Shown: one piece after another, positions 46,711 through 58,295 of the stretch
Position numbering within the stretch: the first letter of the stretch is position 1
Layout of the letters: each line of letters opens with the position of its first letter
Assembly: GCA_001632435.1 (NCBI GenBank)
Contig: KV424019.1
Coordinates: 1 to 64,000 of the forward strand
From: Calocera cornea HHB12733
Lineage: Eukaryota; Basidiomycota; Dacrymycetes; Dacrymycetales; Dacrymycetaceae
Direction of reading: 5' to 3'
DNA: 64,000 bases
Notes under the pieces: generated by a model
Told to the model about the DNA's origin: nothing
What the model saw: the letters and a program-made list of their open reading frames with translations, nothing else
Databases searched by the model: none
Made by a program: the position numbers and the translations under genes

Positions 46711-47551
46711 GCAGCAGTTTCGACGACCGTCATCATTCCAACTGTGCAGCACAAGGAGGCTTCCAGCTCTATGTAGGGCGGGCAACCAGAGTTACCCGGT
46801 ACATTATTGGTAGACAGGATATTCCTGGAAGGCTGTACATTGTAGATTACCCATTCCCTTAATGTAGAGCCGCATTGCATGCAGGTCTCTGAATAGAACT
46901 TGTAGCTCCATATGCCAATGGTCTCCTCATAATCTGCATGCCAAGTCCATGTTGATAAGGGGGCTTGGCTTCCCTTGCAAACGAGACGGAAGTTCGCATG
47001 CCCTTAACTCCGACAGGCGCGCAAAGTCCAGATTTTGAATGCCGTCACATGTTATCGCTGACCAACGGCGCACGTCAGGGTCCAATTTATAATCACTTCG
47101 CCATTGCTTCCGCTAGGAGTTGCTTGGCAAACACCGCCCTTGGAGGTCTTGGCACCGGTCCACGCTTTCCCTCGCGAGGTGCCTTCCGACCTGCCCGTCG
47201 GCGCTAACATCAATATACGCCCACCATGCTGCTTTCCATGTCGGACGGCGTGCTTACAGGCAGCATGCTCCAACATCGACGGCGTAAGCCGCCGAGCTTG
47301 TATCTCCTACGGCTACCTCGAACTTGGCTTGATGGCTGGGCCAAATCGCAATGTCTATTTAACGGCTCGCCTCCAGACCGGTGTTCCAGCCAGTAGTTCT
47401 TACCTCGCCTCTTCACCACTTGCATCTCTGTGATATCCGCATCATCGATCCGACGAATCGATCTCTCCACTCCGTCGTTCTTCCGGTCATTTTGCATCTC
47501 CGAGCGAAGAATTCACAACATACCTCACGACAGAACTGGTGACGAAAGAGG
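46711..47551. other. Intergenic between MFS-A and MFS-B
   Basis: 841 nt; contains the shared promoter block at 47328-47362. No gene recognised. Confidence 0.5.
47328..47362 (+). promoter_or_regulatory. Core promoter block of MFS-B
   Basis: CTTGATGGCTGG ... CAAATCGCAAT ... CTATTTAA, matching the block upstream of MFS-A in order and spacing. It lies about 190 nt before the MFS-B start codon. Confidence 0.5.
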
Positions 47552-49480
47552 ATGGAGTACTCTGGATCGAACCATGCTGGTTCTTTCGACTGTACGGGAA
47601 TCGCTCCACATATGAAGCTCCCATCCAACTTGACTATACTGTCTCCGAGCACTGCACCGTCCTCTCGCACACTCACACCCAGTCCGACGATTTTAGACTC
47701 AAATGTCGGATCCATCGTTAACTCGGAAGGATCCGCCACTTTCCGAGTCTCAACCAAACCGGAAGGGAGCTTGATATCGACCGGAGTCCAGACGGAGCCG
47801 ATTCCACCGCAATATCTGACGGTCCCTGATTCAAGCAAGCCGAAGTCGAAGATTTCCAACACAAGGAAAGCCCTGCTGCTTGCCGTATTCTGCATGGCGC
47901 AGTTCCTGGACGCGGTTAACAACTCGTCCCTATATCCTCCTCTCCCAACGATTGGAACGGAGTTCGGTATGACGACCGCGGAGCAGCAATGGATGTTCAG
48001 GTGCGTACTGCATACAGGGAGGAACCCGGAGCTGACCGCATGAACAGTGCATATGCCCTCACGTTTTCCAGCTTTCTTTTGCTCTCAGGACGCATTGCGG
48101 ATATTTCCTCTCCGAGTAAGTCACATCAAAACAACCATGAAACATCAGATTTTTGACGAACATGACTGGCTAGAATGGACATTTATCACGGGACTCTCTG
48201 TGCTCTCCCTCATGTCGCTCATCGCGGGCTTCGTCCCAAACAAGATCGCATTGATCGTCCTTCGGGCTTTGCAGGGTATCGGTGCCGCATTGACGATCCC
48301 GTCTTCGTTATCGCTACTCGTCTGGACGTTCCCGAACGAGAAGACACAATCGCAGGCGATCGCTATTTTCAGTGGAATGACCGCTATCGGCATCGTGCTC
48401 GGCCTGCTCGTCGGCGCCGTGTTCACAAGTCAAGTCAGCTGGAAGTGGTGTTTCTGGTTCATCACATGTATTGGTGTTCCGACATTGGTCGCCAGTATAT
48501 TCTTGATTCCGGCCGAAGCAAGAGATGAGGATGGCTCGCTGGATGTTACCGGCCGCACGAAAACGAAAGTCGGCGTGGACTTCATAGGGGTGTCCCTCCT
48601 CACTATCGCGATGATCCTTTTCGTCTTCGGACTTACCTCTGGACCGGCCACGGGCTGGGGAGCTGCCCAGGTGTGGGCGCCAGTCGTCCTCTCCATCGTT
48701 CTCCTCGGAGCATTCTTGTTTTGGGAGACGAGGATCCCAGAAAGGGATGCGGCGTTACCACCATCTATGTGGTTCTACCCCAACTTTGCAGTTCTGTTCG
48801 GACTGGCGCTTCTGCCCTTCGGCTGGCTGCTTGCAAGCTGCCTATCTTTCACCGAGCTCTGGCAAAGCTCGTACGGCATCAGCAGCCTCGAGACCGCCGT
48901 CCGATTTCTTCCGCTTGTCATTCCCACTGGAATTGTCACAACTCTCCTTGCGATCTTCCCCGGCACAAGTCACCCGAAGCGAGGCTTGCTCATTGGATTC
49001 TTCCTCATGATCGCGGGCACCGCGCTGTTACCATTCGCTCGTGGCCTCGACAATTATTGGCGCATCTTATTCCCCGCTTGGATCCTCGGCTCCACGGGTG
49101 ATGCCCTAGTGATTGTATATTGCAGCACCGCGATGTTCCGTGCAACACCCAAAGATCGTTCCGGTTTGACAGGTGCTGCCCTCAACTCCTCCCTACAACT
49201 CGGTCTCGTGGTCGTCACCGCCGCCTTAACGGGCATCACACCCAGTGTGAATACCCGCTTTCCGGGGGATCCCTTCAACGGTGTCAGCGCGAGCTTCTGG
49301 TTTCTCTTCGGCTGCGTGGTCTTGGAAACTGCTATCGCGGTCGTATTGTATCGAGAGAAGAGCCCCTCAGTGGCCAAGAAGGATGTGGAACAAGCGTTAG
49401 ATTCGACCACCACAAACGCTAAGACTTCTGGCGAGAAGGAAGCTTCACTTTCTACTGGTTCGGAGCAGGAAGGCAAATGA
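47552..49480 (+). CDS. DHA2-family MFS transporter B
   Basis: Three exons: 47552-48000, 48048-48115, 48174-49480; 607 aa, with the same exon pattern as its neighbours. Span 1 is VFCMAQFLDAVNNSSLYPPLP, exon 2 holds LTFSSFLLLSGRIADISSP, and exon 3 has LRALQGIGAALTIPSSLSLL and WKWCFWFITCIGVPTLVAS. The N-terminal motif of the array is weaker here (LTPSPTILD). About 14 spans predicted. The C-terminal ~40 residues are polar. Closest in sequence to copy A. Confidence 0.9.
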
Positions 49481-50559
49481 CCACCTACCGTCCGACATGT
49501 GGCGGACCGGACAGCAGTTGACATTGTGGGAGCACAATGACTCGTCGGAGACGTCGCTCAAATCCGTATGCCTGGACTAGGCAATGACCGTGATGTCATT
49601 AGCTCCGTGCCTGCTTTCCGTAGACAGTCTGGTTTGTAGTCGTGTGTGTTTTCCTGGAATTATCGTCATCAAGAAAGTTTTCTTGACTTCTGCTTAGTAA
49701 CTTTCTGCTCCACTTGGATCGGTAAAAGCGTGAGAAATGCATTTGTAAGGCTGCATTGCCGCGCTGCCATGTCCCGCGCCCCCCGCCAAGCCACCCCGGT
49801 GTAGCCGGAGCTGCCGCCAAATCCGCGCTTGTCTTCAGCTCTTACAGCAACAACGGTAGCTGAAATCGCCTGAAGCCTGAACTTACTACCTCGTGCGATA
49901 TGACCGATCTCAAGGCGTGTGCGCAAGCTTCTGGTCCATGGAGTGGATTGTGGTGGGAGCCGCGCCCCACGTAGCAAAGGACAGATGCATAAGTACATAG
50001 AGATCTAGCAAGATTACTGATGCTTCAAAACATGAGAAGGTCGAGTAGATAATGGATGGGGGTCATTTGGGACGACGCCACCAGGAAGAGCCAGAAGATC
50101 TCGGGCTCCAAGCCCCAGCAGTGCGTAATTCCTCCGACTTTGGCGCCGTCCCGCGATTGGGGCCGCATCAGGGCGAGCCAGACCGCCGGACCCTTATCCG
50201 CGGACCGCGGGCGTTATTTGGCACGAAATGTATGGAACTGGAGGAGACTGAGACATGGATGACAAAGGTTTAGCTTTGTCAGTCAAAGTCGTGACGGGCT
50301 AATCGCGTCCCTCCACACAATGACTTGGAGGCGCGATCGGCGGGATCCCTTTAAATTGGGATAAGGAGTGTGGAAGGCTGCACCTACATCTTGACCCCTC
50401 GACCATACCAGTGCAGGTCCTTCCATTGTCTATCCGAGCCAGGCGTACTTTAACGCGACGTCCATCCACTGCTAAAGCAGGCAAAAGCCTTCCCGCTCCT
50501 CGCCCTGGAGCTGCATCGATAGCAAGCGCACCGGACCAAGTCGCTTACGCGGGTCGAGA
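49481..50559. other. Intergenic between MFS-B and MFS-C
   Basis: 1.08 kb. A CTTTAAATTGGGATAAGG stretch near 50349-50366 is the likely AT box for MFS-C, at a similar distance from the start as in copies A and B. No gene seen. Confidence 0.5.
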
Positions 50560-52467
50560 TTGATGGACCAGCTGCAAGCCGCTTCAGCTGCAGAGCCGAA
50601 GGGGCTACGTCCTGACCCTCGGCGCGTCGACAGTCACGCGACTTTAACAACGCCTATCTCGCTCACGGGTCCAAGCAATTTTGAGCTCTCCCCTTGCGCA
50701 ACTGTCGTCGATCTCAACCTCGGCGCGACACGGCGAACAAGTACGGATGGATGTGACGCTATCCAGGACCTGCCGAAACGGGGAGACAACGATCCGCCGC
50801 TAGGCAGCGAGTTCGCTCAGGCGTGTTCCACGCCATCCACCAAGCTGGGCAAAGACCCGGAGCTATCCGGCGCGAGGAAGACTCTGCTCCTATTGGTGTT
50901 CTGCATGGCGCAGTTCTTGGATGCATTCAATAACTCGGCGCTCTTCCCTGCGCTGCCGGTCATAGGCAAGACGTTCGATATGAATGATGCGGAAGAGCAA
51001 TGGATATTCAGGTAGGGGCGTGGTTGAGGCGATACAGGAGCACGCGCTGATATCAGCCTAGTGCATACGCCTTGACATTTTCGAGTTTCCTCCTGCTTTC
51101 CGGTCGCATAGCAGATATCTCCTCGCCAAGTACGTGCTCCGGATTCTCATTTGCGGTCTGAAGCTGAGCTTCGATCAGAATGGACCTTCGTCGCTGGCCT
51201 GGCGATCCTCTCGGTTGTGTCCCTTGTTGTTGGCTTCGTGCCAAACAAGATCGCCATCATCGTCCTTCGCTCTGTGTTGGGCATCGGCGCCGCGCTGACC
51301 ATCCCATCGTCGCTCTCCTTACTTGTTTGGACCTTTCCGGAGCAGAAAGCCCAGTCGCGCGCCATCGCCACCTTCAGCGGAATGACCGCCATCGGAAACG
51401 TGCTTGGCCTCTTGATTGGGGCGGTCTTCACGGGAGAAGTCACATGGAAATGGTGTTTCTGGTTCACGACTTGTCTCGGTGTGCCGACTGCTATCGTCAG
51501 CGCCATCTTCATTCCTGCAGACGCACGGGAAGAGCCGGATACGTTCCCCTTTGGCGAAGAGGGTAGAGCTGAGGAGGGCGGGAACGAGCGGCCAAAGAAA
51601 TCAAAGGGGGGGCTGGACTTTATCGGCGTCTCACTCATCACTATCGCGCTGATTCTGTTCGTCTTCGGCCTCACCTCCGGGCCGACGTCGGGTTGGCGCA
51701 CTGCCCAGGTATGGGCACCTCTGGTGCTATCCTTCGCACTCATTCCTGGTTTCATCTACTGGGAGACGCGCATCCCAGAGCGTGACGCAGCCCTGCCTCC
51801 AGCGATGTGGTTCTACCCGAATTTTGCGGTTCTGTTCGCAGTCGCCATCCTTCCTTTCGCCTGGTGGGTGTCAAGCTTCATCAGCTTCACCGAGTTGTGG
51901 CAAGGTCCATACGGATTGACGTCGGTCCAAACCGCCGTACGCTTCCTACCACTTGGCGTATCAACAGGGCTGATCATCACGGCGCTTGCGGTCCTTCCGG
52001 AAGCAAAGCACCCGAAGCGACACATCCTAGGTGGATTCGTTCTTTTGATCACCGGATCGTTGCTGCTGCCTTTCGCACGAGGACTGGAGAATTATTGGCG
52101 TTTCCTCTTTCCGGCATGGGTTATCGGCTCAGTTGGCAACTCCATTGTGCTAGTCAATTGCAGTGTTGCAATCTTCCGAACGACGCCGAAGGAACGCTCC
52201 GGAATCACAGGCGCCGCGCTCAACTCCGCTCTCCAGCTAGGCTGCGTGCTCTCCATTGCCGCCGTCACTGGTATCACGGCAAGTGTAAACCAGCGCGAAC
52301 CCAATGACCCATACAACGGTGTTAGCGCGAGCTTTTGGTGGCTGTTGGGCTGTGTGGTTGTCGAAGGTACCATCGTGGCGGTACTGTATAGAGAGAAGGA
52401 CGGGGCGGTGGAGAAAGAGATATCGGCAGTAACAGCTGCGGATCCGCCTTCTCAGGAGAAGGCGTGA
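50560..52467 (+). CDS. DHA2-family MFS transporter C
   Basis: Three exons: 50560-51011, 51062-51129, 51179-52467; 602 aa (a second ATG follows immediately at 50563). It has the N-terminal motif LSPCATVVDL, span 1 VFCMAQFLDAFNNSALFPALP, LRSVLGIGAALTIPSSLSLL and WKWCFWFTTCLGVPTAIVS. The central loop between the two halves is longer and charged. About 14 spans predicted; same family and splice pattern as copies A, B and E, with an efflux role by homology. The decayed copy D follows 91 nt downstream. Confidence 0.9.
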
Positions 52468-52558
52468 ATGGCTGAGCGGCACGTTGCTGGACTCGGATGA
52501 CATCATAGAGCCATAGCCCAATGTGTGAGCATAATGTGCCACTTGAACACGCAATGTC

Positions 52559-53510
52559 TTGTTTCCATTGGATAAGCGATGCGGTGCTGGGAAAGAGGGC
52601 GAGCTGGTCGAACTCGACGAACGCGGCGCCGTGGGCAGGACTCGCAGCAGGACGAGATCGAGAGGCGGGGTCGATGTGATAGGGTTGCCACTCGTCACGA
52701 TCGCATTGATCCTCTTCAGATTCGGTATCACCTCCGCTTGACTGCTGGATGGGGCACAGCCAAGTGTGAGCGCCCCTTGCACTGTTCATGGTGCTCACAG
52801 CTGGCTTCGTCGTCTGCGAACGCCCCATTGGAGAGCACGACACAGCCATGCACCCACCAATATGGTTCTATTCCAACTTCGCCATCCTGCTCGGCCTCGC
52901 TGTTCTCCCACTCCCCCGATGGGGAACGAATTCCGTCCAGTTCACCAGGCTGCTGCAAGGCCCATGCGGGCTGCGCACGATCGAGACCGCGATCCACTTC
53001 TTGCCGCTCGGGTTATCAGCCGCCGTGGTCACCACCTTGCCCGCGATATTCCACAGCACACATTGACCAAAGATCGAGTGTCCTCGTGGGCTTGGTCCTG
53101 ATCATCACCGGATCGAACATGTTGGCGTTTGGGCATGGGATGGACGGTTAATGGCGCATTATCTTCCCAGCGTGAACTACTGCTTTAACTGGTAATCTTA
53201 TCGTGCTCGTCAAGGGCAATGTTGCGATGGTCCGTTCGATGCCAGAGGAGCGGTTGGGTGTCACTGGAGGCCCTTTGAACTCGACTAGGTCCTCTGTGCG
53301 GCGATCTCGACCGGCATCACGACGAGTGTGAGCGGAGAGCAGCCGTGACACGCGTTCCACGGTCTGGGAACCAGTATTTGGTGGCTTCTGGGGTGCGTTC
53401 TCTTGGAGACTACCGTGGTGCTGGTGTTCTACCGGCAGAAGGAGACCGTCCATCGACAGGTAGCCGAGAGCAGAGCTGCCACGAGGGTGGACACGAGTAT
53501 ATCGGAGTTC
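52559..53510 (+). pseudogene. Decayed MFS copy D (5'-truncated)
   Basis: Homology to MFS-C starts inside the central loop (SRGGVDVIGLPLVTIALILFRF) and continues in shifting frames. Recognisable pieces are AMHPPIWFYSNFAILLGLAVLP with GPCGLRTIETAIHFLPLG (52788-53066), then LVGLVLIITGSNMLAFGHGM, GNLIVLVKGNVAMVRSMP and a tail near 53380-53480 like WWLLGCVLLETTVVLVFYR. At least two frameshifts and several stops occur. Exons 1-2 and the first six spans are absent, so the copy arose as, or became, a partial duplicate. Confidence 0.85.
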
Positions 53511-54116
53511 GACGTAAGCTCGCAATTGATGCGGGCCGGACCGTGATATGATTCCCCAGTTGTTGTAGGACATGGGCTTGTGGGTGAAGAGCGAAGTTCG
53601 AATGAATTCGGACCTTCGGCTGACTGCCCAGGGAGTCGGACGACCCTGTGTCGCATGGCGACAAGGGGCTGGTGCGATCTCATGACGATCCGTACCGTTC
53701 ATTCCATGTTTTGACCGCCCACAGTATGGATATCGCAGAACGTTATCGCTGTGCAGCCATGAGCGCTATACAATGGAGAGGTCAAGCATGTTGCGCACCT
53801 AACGATCGTACCACATATTCGATTCTCTGATTCTCGCATCGGTCGAGGCATTCCGAGTTCCTTGGTCTGTGGAGGACACGCTCGCGGCCGCTCAGCTCTT
53901 GGACGTGGGCTCTGTTTGGTGGACACAGTACGATGGAGAAGAAGGGTCGCACTGGTGGGAGCGCAAGGAGCGGGCTCAGTGCTGAGCTTTGCGTTAAGCG
54001 GTATATCGAACCAAGACGCGCGGGGCCTGCCTCATCAGCTCTTACCTCCTTCAGCGATTCTCAAGCGGATTTGCCCTTCTCGTCTCCCGCGACGCTCGCC
54101 ACTGGTGGAAACCTGC
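53511..54116. other. Intergenic between MFS-D relic and DUF6535 relic
   Basis: 606 nt. No clear homology; the open frame that contains the DUF6535-like relic begins at 53862, so more of that relic may lie here in a form too diverged to see. Confidence 0.4.
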
Positions 54117-54317
54117 GGTGAGATCGACCTGTGGCTCCAGACGTTCGTCACATTCGGGTTCACAGCGCTCCGCCTCTCCGGGCCTGGGCCGTGCGACGAC
54201 TTCCTCAAGAGCCTGGGTCGCATCATCGAGGTGGAGCACGGAGCCACGGTCACGGCGCTGACAGCTTCTGGCCTCATGCCACTTCTTTCCGCGCACGAAG
54301 AGCACGAGGTCCTGCGG
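54117..54317 (+). pseudogene. Relic of the C-terminal part of a DUF6535-family gene
   Basis: In the frame open from 53862 to 54614, residues 86-152 read GEIDLWLQTFVTFGFTALRL ... CDDFLKSL ... ASGLMPLLSAHEEHEVL. This aligns without large gaps with the intact copy at 59.5-62.3 kb: GQIDIWLGSLIDYGFVDVIL ... CDLLCKFL ... DSGLLHLLIQHKEHENLL. Shared positions include G-ID-WL, GF, CD, SGL-LL and H-EHE-L. No N-terminal signature or membrane spans lie upstream, and downstream sequence looks random. It is a fragment inside the MFS array, indicating that a DUF6535 gene once stood here. Confidence 0.6.
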
Positions 54318-56223
54318 AATATGCCGCGTTGCGCGGCTCCGCGAGAAGTATCGCCCGCAGAGGGAGGAGGGAGGAGTATCCGCGTGACTACGCGCCAGGA
54401 CGGTCAAGAATCAAGACTGAGGGCGATGCGTCGCGGTGTGCGGCCGGCTGGCCCCGCCAGCCCTATTCCAATTCCCTCAGGGCTGGATGCCGGGACACAT
54501 ACACCGCGGCGGGCGCTCACACGGACCGACTGCGGGACGCGGCGCTCGAGATGGGTGCGGTCGAGCCCCAGGGGCCAGGAGAACCGGTCGGAGGGGGCAC
54601 GGGGCACCGGCTGACAAGGGGACAAGTGGAACGCCAGGGGACGCAGAGGATGAGCCGGCCGAAGATGAGAACATCGGAGTTGCTGCACAGGGCAGTAGAC
54701 CGCGCGCGGGGGGGGAAGAGCTGCCAGAGGTGGGGTACACTCACGGCTTGTAGACGGGCTGTAGCCTGTGCGAGCTGTGAAATCCATGGCTGTGTGTAGT
54801 GTATGAGCGGGAGAGCCCGCGTGAGAGACGCTAGGACAGGAAGGCGGCGCCAATGCGCCGCGCCCGGCGCCGCGGTTGGGTGGTGCGACTCACGCCCTGC
54901 GGTTGGCAGTACGCCGCCGCGACGCTGCGACGGGCTCGGTTGAGCGCAGTGCGACCAGAGCCGCTTTGAGGAGGAATAGGATGAAAAGCTGGCGAGTGAC
55001 AACCCCGGCCAGGCCGACGGTGACCGGAGCCCGGACTTGGGATGCGGACATGTACAGGGAGAGCGGCAGAGGGTGGGAAAGCTGCAAACGGTGGCTTCTG
55101 GCTTTTGGCTTCTGAGAACAGATTGTATGTAGCAGAGTCACGGGCTGTTGCCGCTATTGGCGTGTGCCCTGTACGGAAGTGGGAGAGCATGCGCGAAAGG
55201 AAGGGCTGGCTACCACAGCCAAGCGACGGTCTTTTGCCGATCCTGGATGCCTTCCCATAGGAAGCAAGCGCGGGAGTGCTTCTCCCGTCGGACCCGAGAT
55301 TAGTAGACCACTCCACCGGCCAACGGACTTCCGGAAGACGGGCACCGGCACGCCATCGATCCATCGCGTCCACGCTCTGCCCTCCCAGACCGCTGTCGCA
55401 GTAAGGCGGGCGATAAGCAAGGAGCGCCCTCCGGGTGGATACAGCGACATCTGAAGTAATATGCCGTTACAGCTAGTACGGCGACAGGCTCGAGCGCTCC
55501 GACCTCGCTGCATGCAATCGCAAGCCGACCCAGCCCCGCGCCGCTTTCATCATTGATACATGAACACAGCCACCATCTGGCAAGAACTCGGTCGGACCCA
55601 AATGCGCCGAACCAATCGGGCGTCCCACGCCGCCCGGCACGACAAGGGCCCGCACGTTCGAGCCCGGGGGCGCGCGCCTGTGTCGTAAGGGTGCGCCTGG
55701 GCCAGGGGGAAGCCCTGACCGCGCCGAAACCGAAAAATAGGGCCGCCGAAGAAATGGAGTTCGGCCGGGGCGGGAGGGCGCCAGCGCTCACCGGATCAAC
55801 GCAGGTTCGATCGATGGCGCTCTTCCTATTCCTCGTCCACGCTCTGGCGTACGGCCGAGGCGCCTGGATCCCGGTCCAGCCTGCTGTTCGCCTGCTGGCG
55901 GGCTGACTGTGCAAACGCAAATGCAATGGCAAACGCATACATACACATCCTCGCCGAAGTCGCGCCATCCCGCCCCCGACCCCGACCCCAGCCCCGGCCC
56001 CGGTGCCGTACGGAGCGCCCGCCCGCACCCAACTTCTGACAGGCGAAGGAAGGCCGCGAAGTTTCGCCGGCTGCGAGGGTGGGCTTAGGCAGCCTCCTCC
56101 CTGCCCTCCTCCGGCAGGCCAGGCTGGGGGGACATAAGCCCTCCTCGGGGTCAGGTCGGGCTCCGTACTGCCCCCCCCTTCCCCTCCTCCCTGCCCGAGC
56201 AGCACCCCCCCGCGACGCCCAGC
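54318..56223. other. Long GC-rich interval upstream of MFS-E
   Basis: 1.9 kb with several long overlapping frames on both strands (for example a long minus-strand frame from 56865), all explained by high GC and few stops. No domain, repeat or RNA gene recognised. The right end presumably holds the MFS-E promoter. Confidence 0.45.
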
Positions 56224-58295
56224 ATGTCCTCCTCTCCCCACCGCCCGGCAGTAGAGCGGACGGACACNNNNNNNNNNNNNNNNNNNNNNNNNNNNNNNNN
56301 NNNNNNNNNNNNNNNNNNNNNNNNNNNNNNNNNNNNNNNNNNNNNNNNNNNNNNNNNNNNNNNNNNNCGCCCACGCAGGCGCAGGCGCAGGGAGCAGCAC
56401 GCCCTTCTCCCCGCTGTCCCCCTCCGCCACCGTCGTCGACCTCCCCCTGTCCCTCTCCGGCCCCCCCACACGCGTCCACTCCCCCTCCCCTCCCAACGCC
56501 TCGGGCGGGGACGGGGACGGGGGCGAGGGCGAGCTCAAACTCTCCTCGAGCAGGGACTCGACCTCCAAGCCCCCGCTGGCCCCCTCCGACGCGCCCCCCT
56601 CCCTCATCCTCTCCGGCAACGCACATGCAGACGACGAGTCCGACGCGCCCGTCTCCTCCCTCCAGCAGGGCCTCCTCCTCACAGTCTTCTGCATGGCCCA
56701 GTTCCTGGACGCGTTCAACAACTCTGCCCTGTTCCCCGCCCTGCCGGTCGTGGGGAAGAGCCTGGGCATGAGCGACACCGAGCAGCAGTGGATGTTCAGG
56801 TGCGTTTGCGCTGTTGTTTCAAGTTGCGATCGGAGAGGTGCTGATATAGTCTGGGGACAGCGCATACCAGCTCACATTCTCGAGCTTCCTCCTCCTCTCC
56901 GGGCGGATAGCAGACATCTCCTCTCCCAGTACGCCCCTCCCCCTCCTCCCACACCCTCCATGCACTCACCCCACCCTTGCAGAATGGACGTTCATCTCGG
57001 GGGTGTCGCTGCTCTCGCTCGTCTCCCTCATCTGCGGCTTCGTCCCGAACAAGATCGCCCTCATCGTCCTGCGCGCCGTGCAGGGCATCGGCGCGGCGCT
57101 CACCATCCCCTCCGCGCTCTCCCTCCTCGTGTGGACCTTCCCCTCCGACCCGGTCCAGTCCCGCGCCATCGCCGTGTTTGGCGGGACGGGCGCGGTCGGG
57201 AACGTCCTTGGCTTGCTCATCGGTGCGGTGTTCACAGGCGAGGTCAGCTACAAGTGGTGCTTCTGGTTCATCCCCTGCCTGGGCGTGCCCGCGGCGCTCG
57301 TAAGCGCCTTCTTCATCCCCGCCGATGCGCGGGACGAGGGGGACTCGTTCGAGGATGACGTGCCTGGCGCCGGCGGGAACAACAACACCAACAACAAGCG
57401 CAGCAAAGGCGGCCTGGACTTTGTCGGCGTCTCCCTCCTCACGGTAGCGATGATCCTCTTCGTCTTCGGCATCACCTCCGGGCCAACGGCAGGCTGGGGC
57501 AGCGCGCAAGTCTGGGCGCCCGTCCCGCTCTCCATCGCGCTGCTCGGCTGCTTCCTCTACTGGGAAACGCGCCTGCCGGAGAAAGACGCCGCGCTGCCGC
57601 CGGCGCTGTGGTTCTACCCGAACTTCGGCGTCCTCTTCGGGCTCGCCGTGCTCCCCTTCGGCTGGTGGACGGCCTCGTTCATCTCGTTCACCGAGCTCTG
57701 GCAGGACTCGTACGGCCTCAGCTCGCTCGAGACCGCGCTCCACTTCCTCCCCCTCGGCTTCTCAGCAGGCACGATCATCACCACGCTCGCGTTCTTCCCC
57801 GCGGCGGAGCACCCCAAGCGCGTCATCCTCGCCGGCTTCGTGCTCATGATCGCCTCCTCCGTCCTCCTCCCCTTCGCGCGGGGGATGGACAACTACTGGC
57901 GGCTCCTCTTCCCAGCCATGCTCCTCGGCTCGGCCGGCGCCTCCCTCGTATTCGTAAACTGCAACATCGCCATCTTCCGCACGACGCCCAAGAACCGCTC
58001 GGGCCTCACGGGCGCAGCGCTCAACAGCGCCCTCCAGCTCGGATGCGTCATCACCGTCGCCGCCGTCACGGGCATCACGACGAGCGTGAACGAGCGCATG
58101 CCCGGAGACCCGTACAACGGCGTCAGCGCCAGCTTCTGGTGGCTCCTCGCCTGCACAGTCCTCGAGGCTGTCCTCGTCGCCGTGTTCTATAAGGAGGGGC
58201 GGGACCTTTTTGCGGATAAGAGCAAGAGCGAGAAGACGAAGAGGAGGGAGAGGAGGGAGCGCGAGCAGGCGGAGCGCGAGAAGGCCCAGGCGTAG
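56224..58295 (+). CDS. DHA2-family MFS transporter E (interrupted by an assembly gap)
   Basis: Three exons: exon 1 ends at 56799, exon 2 56861-56928, exon 3 56983-58295; phases and the 68-nt middle exon match copies A-C. Exon 1 contains 100 Ns (56268-56367). The ATG at 56224 is a candidate start only, because the gap size is unknown and it is out of frame with the rest if taken as exactly 100. After the gap come LSPSATVVDL, VFCMAQFLDAFNNSALFPALP, LRAVQGIGAALTIPSALSLL and YKWCFWFIPCLGVPAALVS. Codon third positions are almost all C or G, much more biased than copies A-C. The tail is very Arg/Glu/Lys-rich. Confidence 0.85.
56268..56367. other. Assembly gap (100 N)
   Basis: Exactly 100 undetermined bases, the usual placeholder for a gap of unknown length. 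It falls within the first exon of MFS-E in very GC-rich sequence. Confidence 0.99.

Noticed and set aside
53862..54614. Intact 250-aa gene
   Set aside because: Only residues 86-152 resemble anything (DUF6535 C-terminus); the rest looks random, so it is called a relic rather than a gene.
55300..56865. Long minus-strand frame across the N gap
   Set aside because: Runs through the 100-N gap and antisense to MFS-E exon 1; low-complexity Gly/Arg/Ala translation typical of GC-rich antisense frames.
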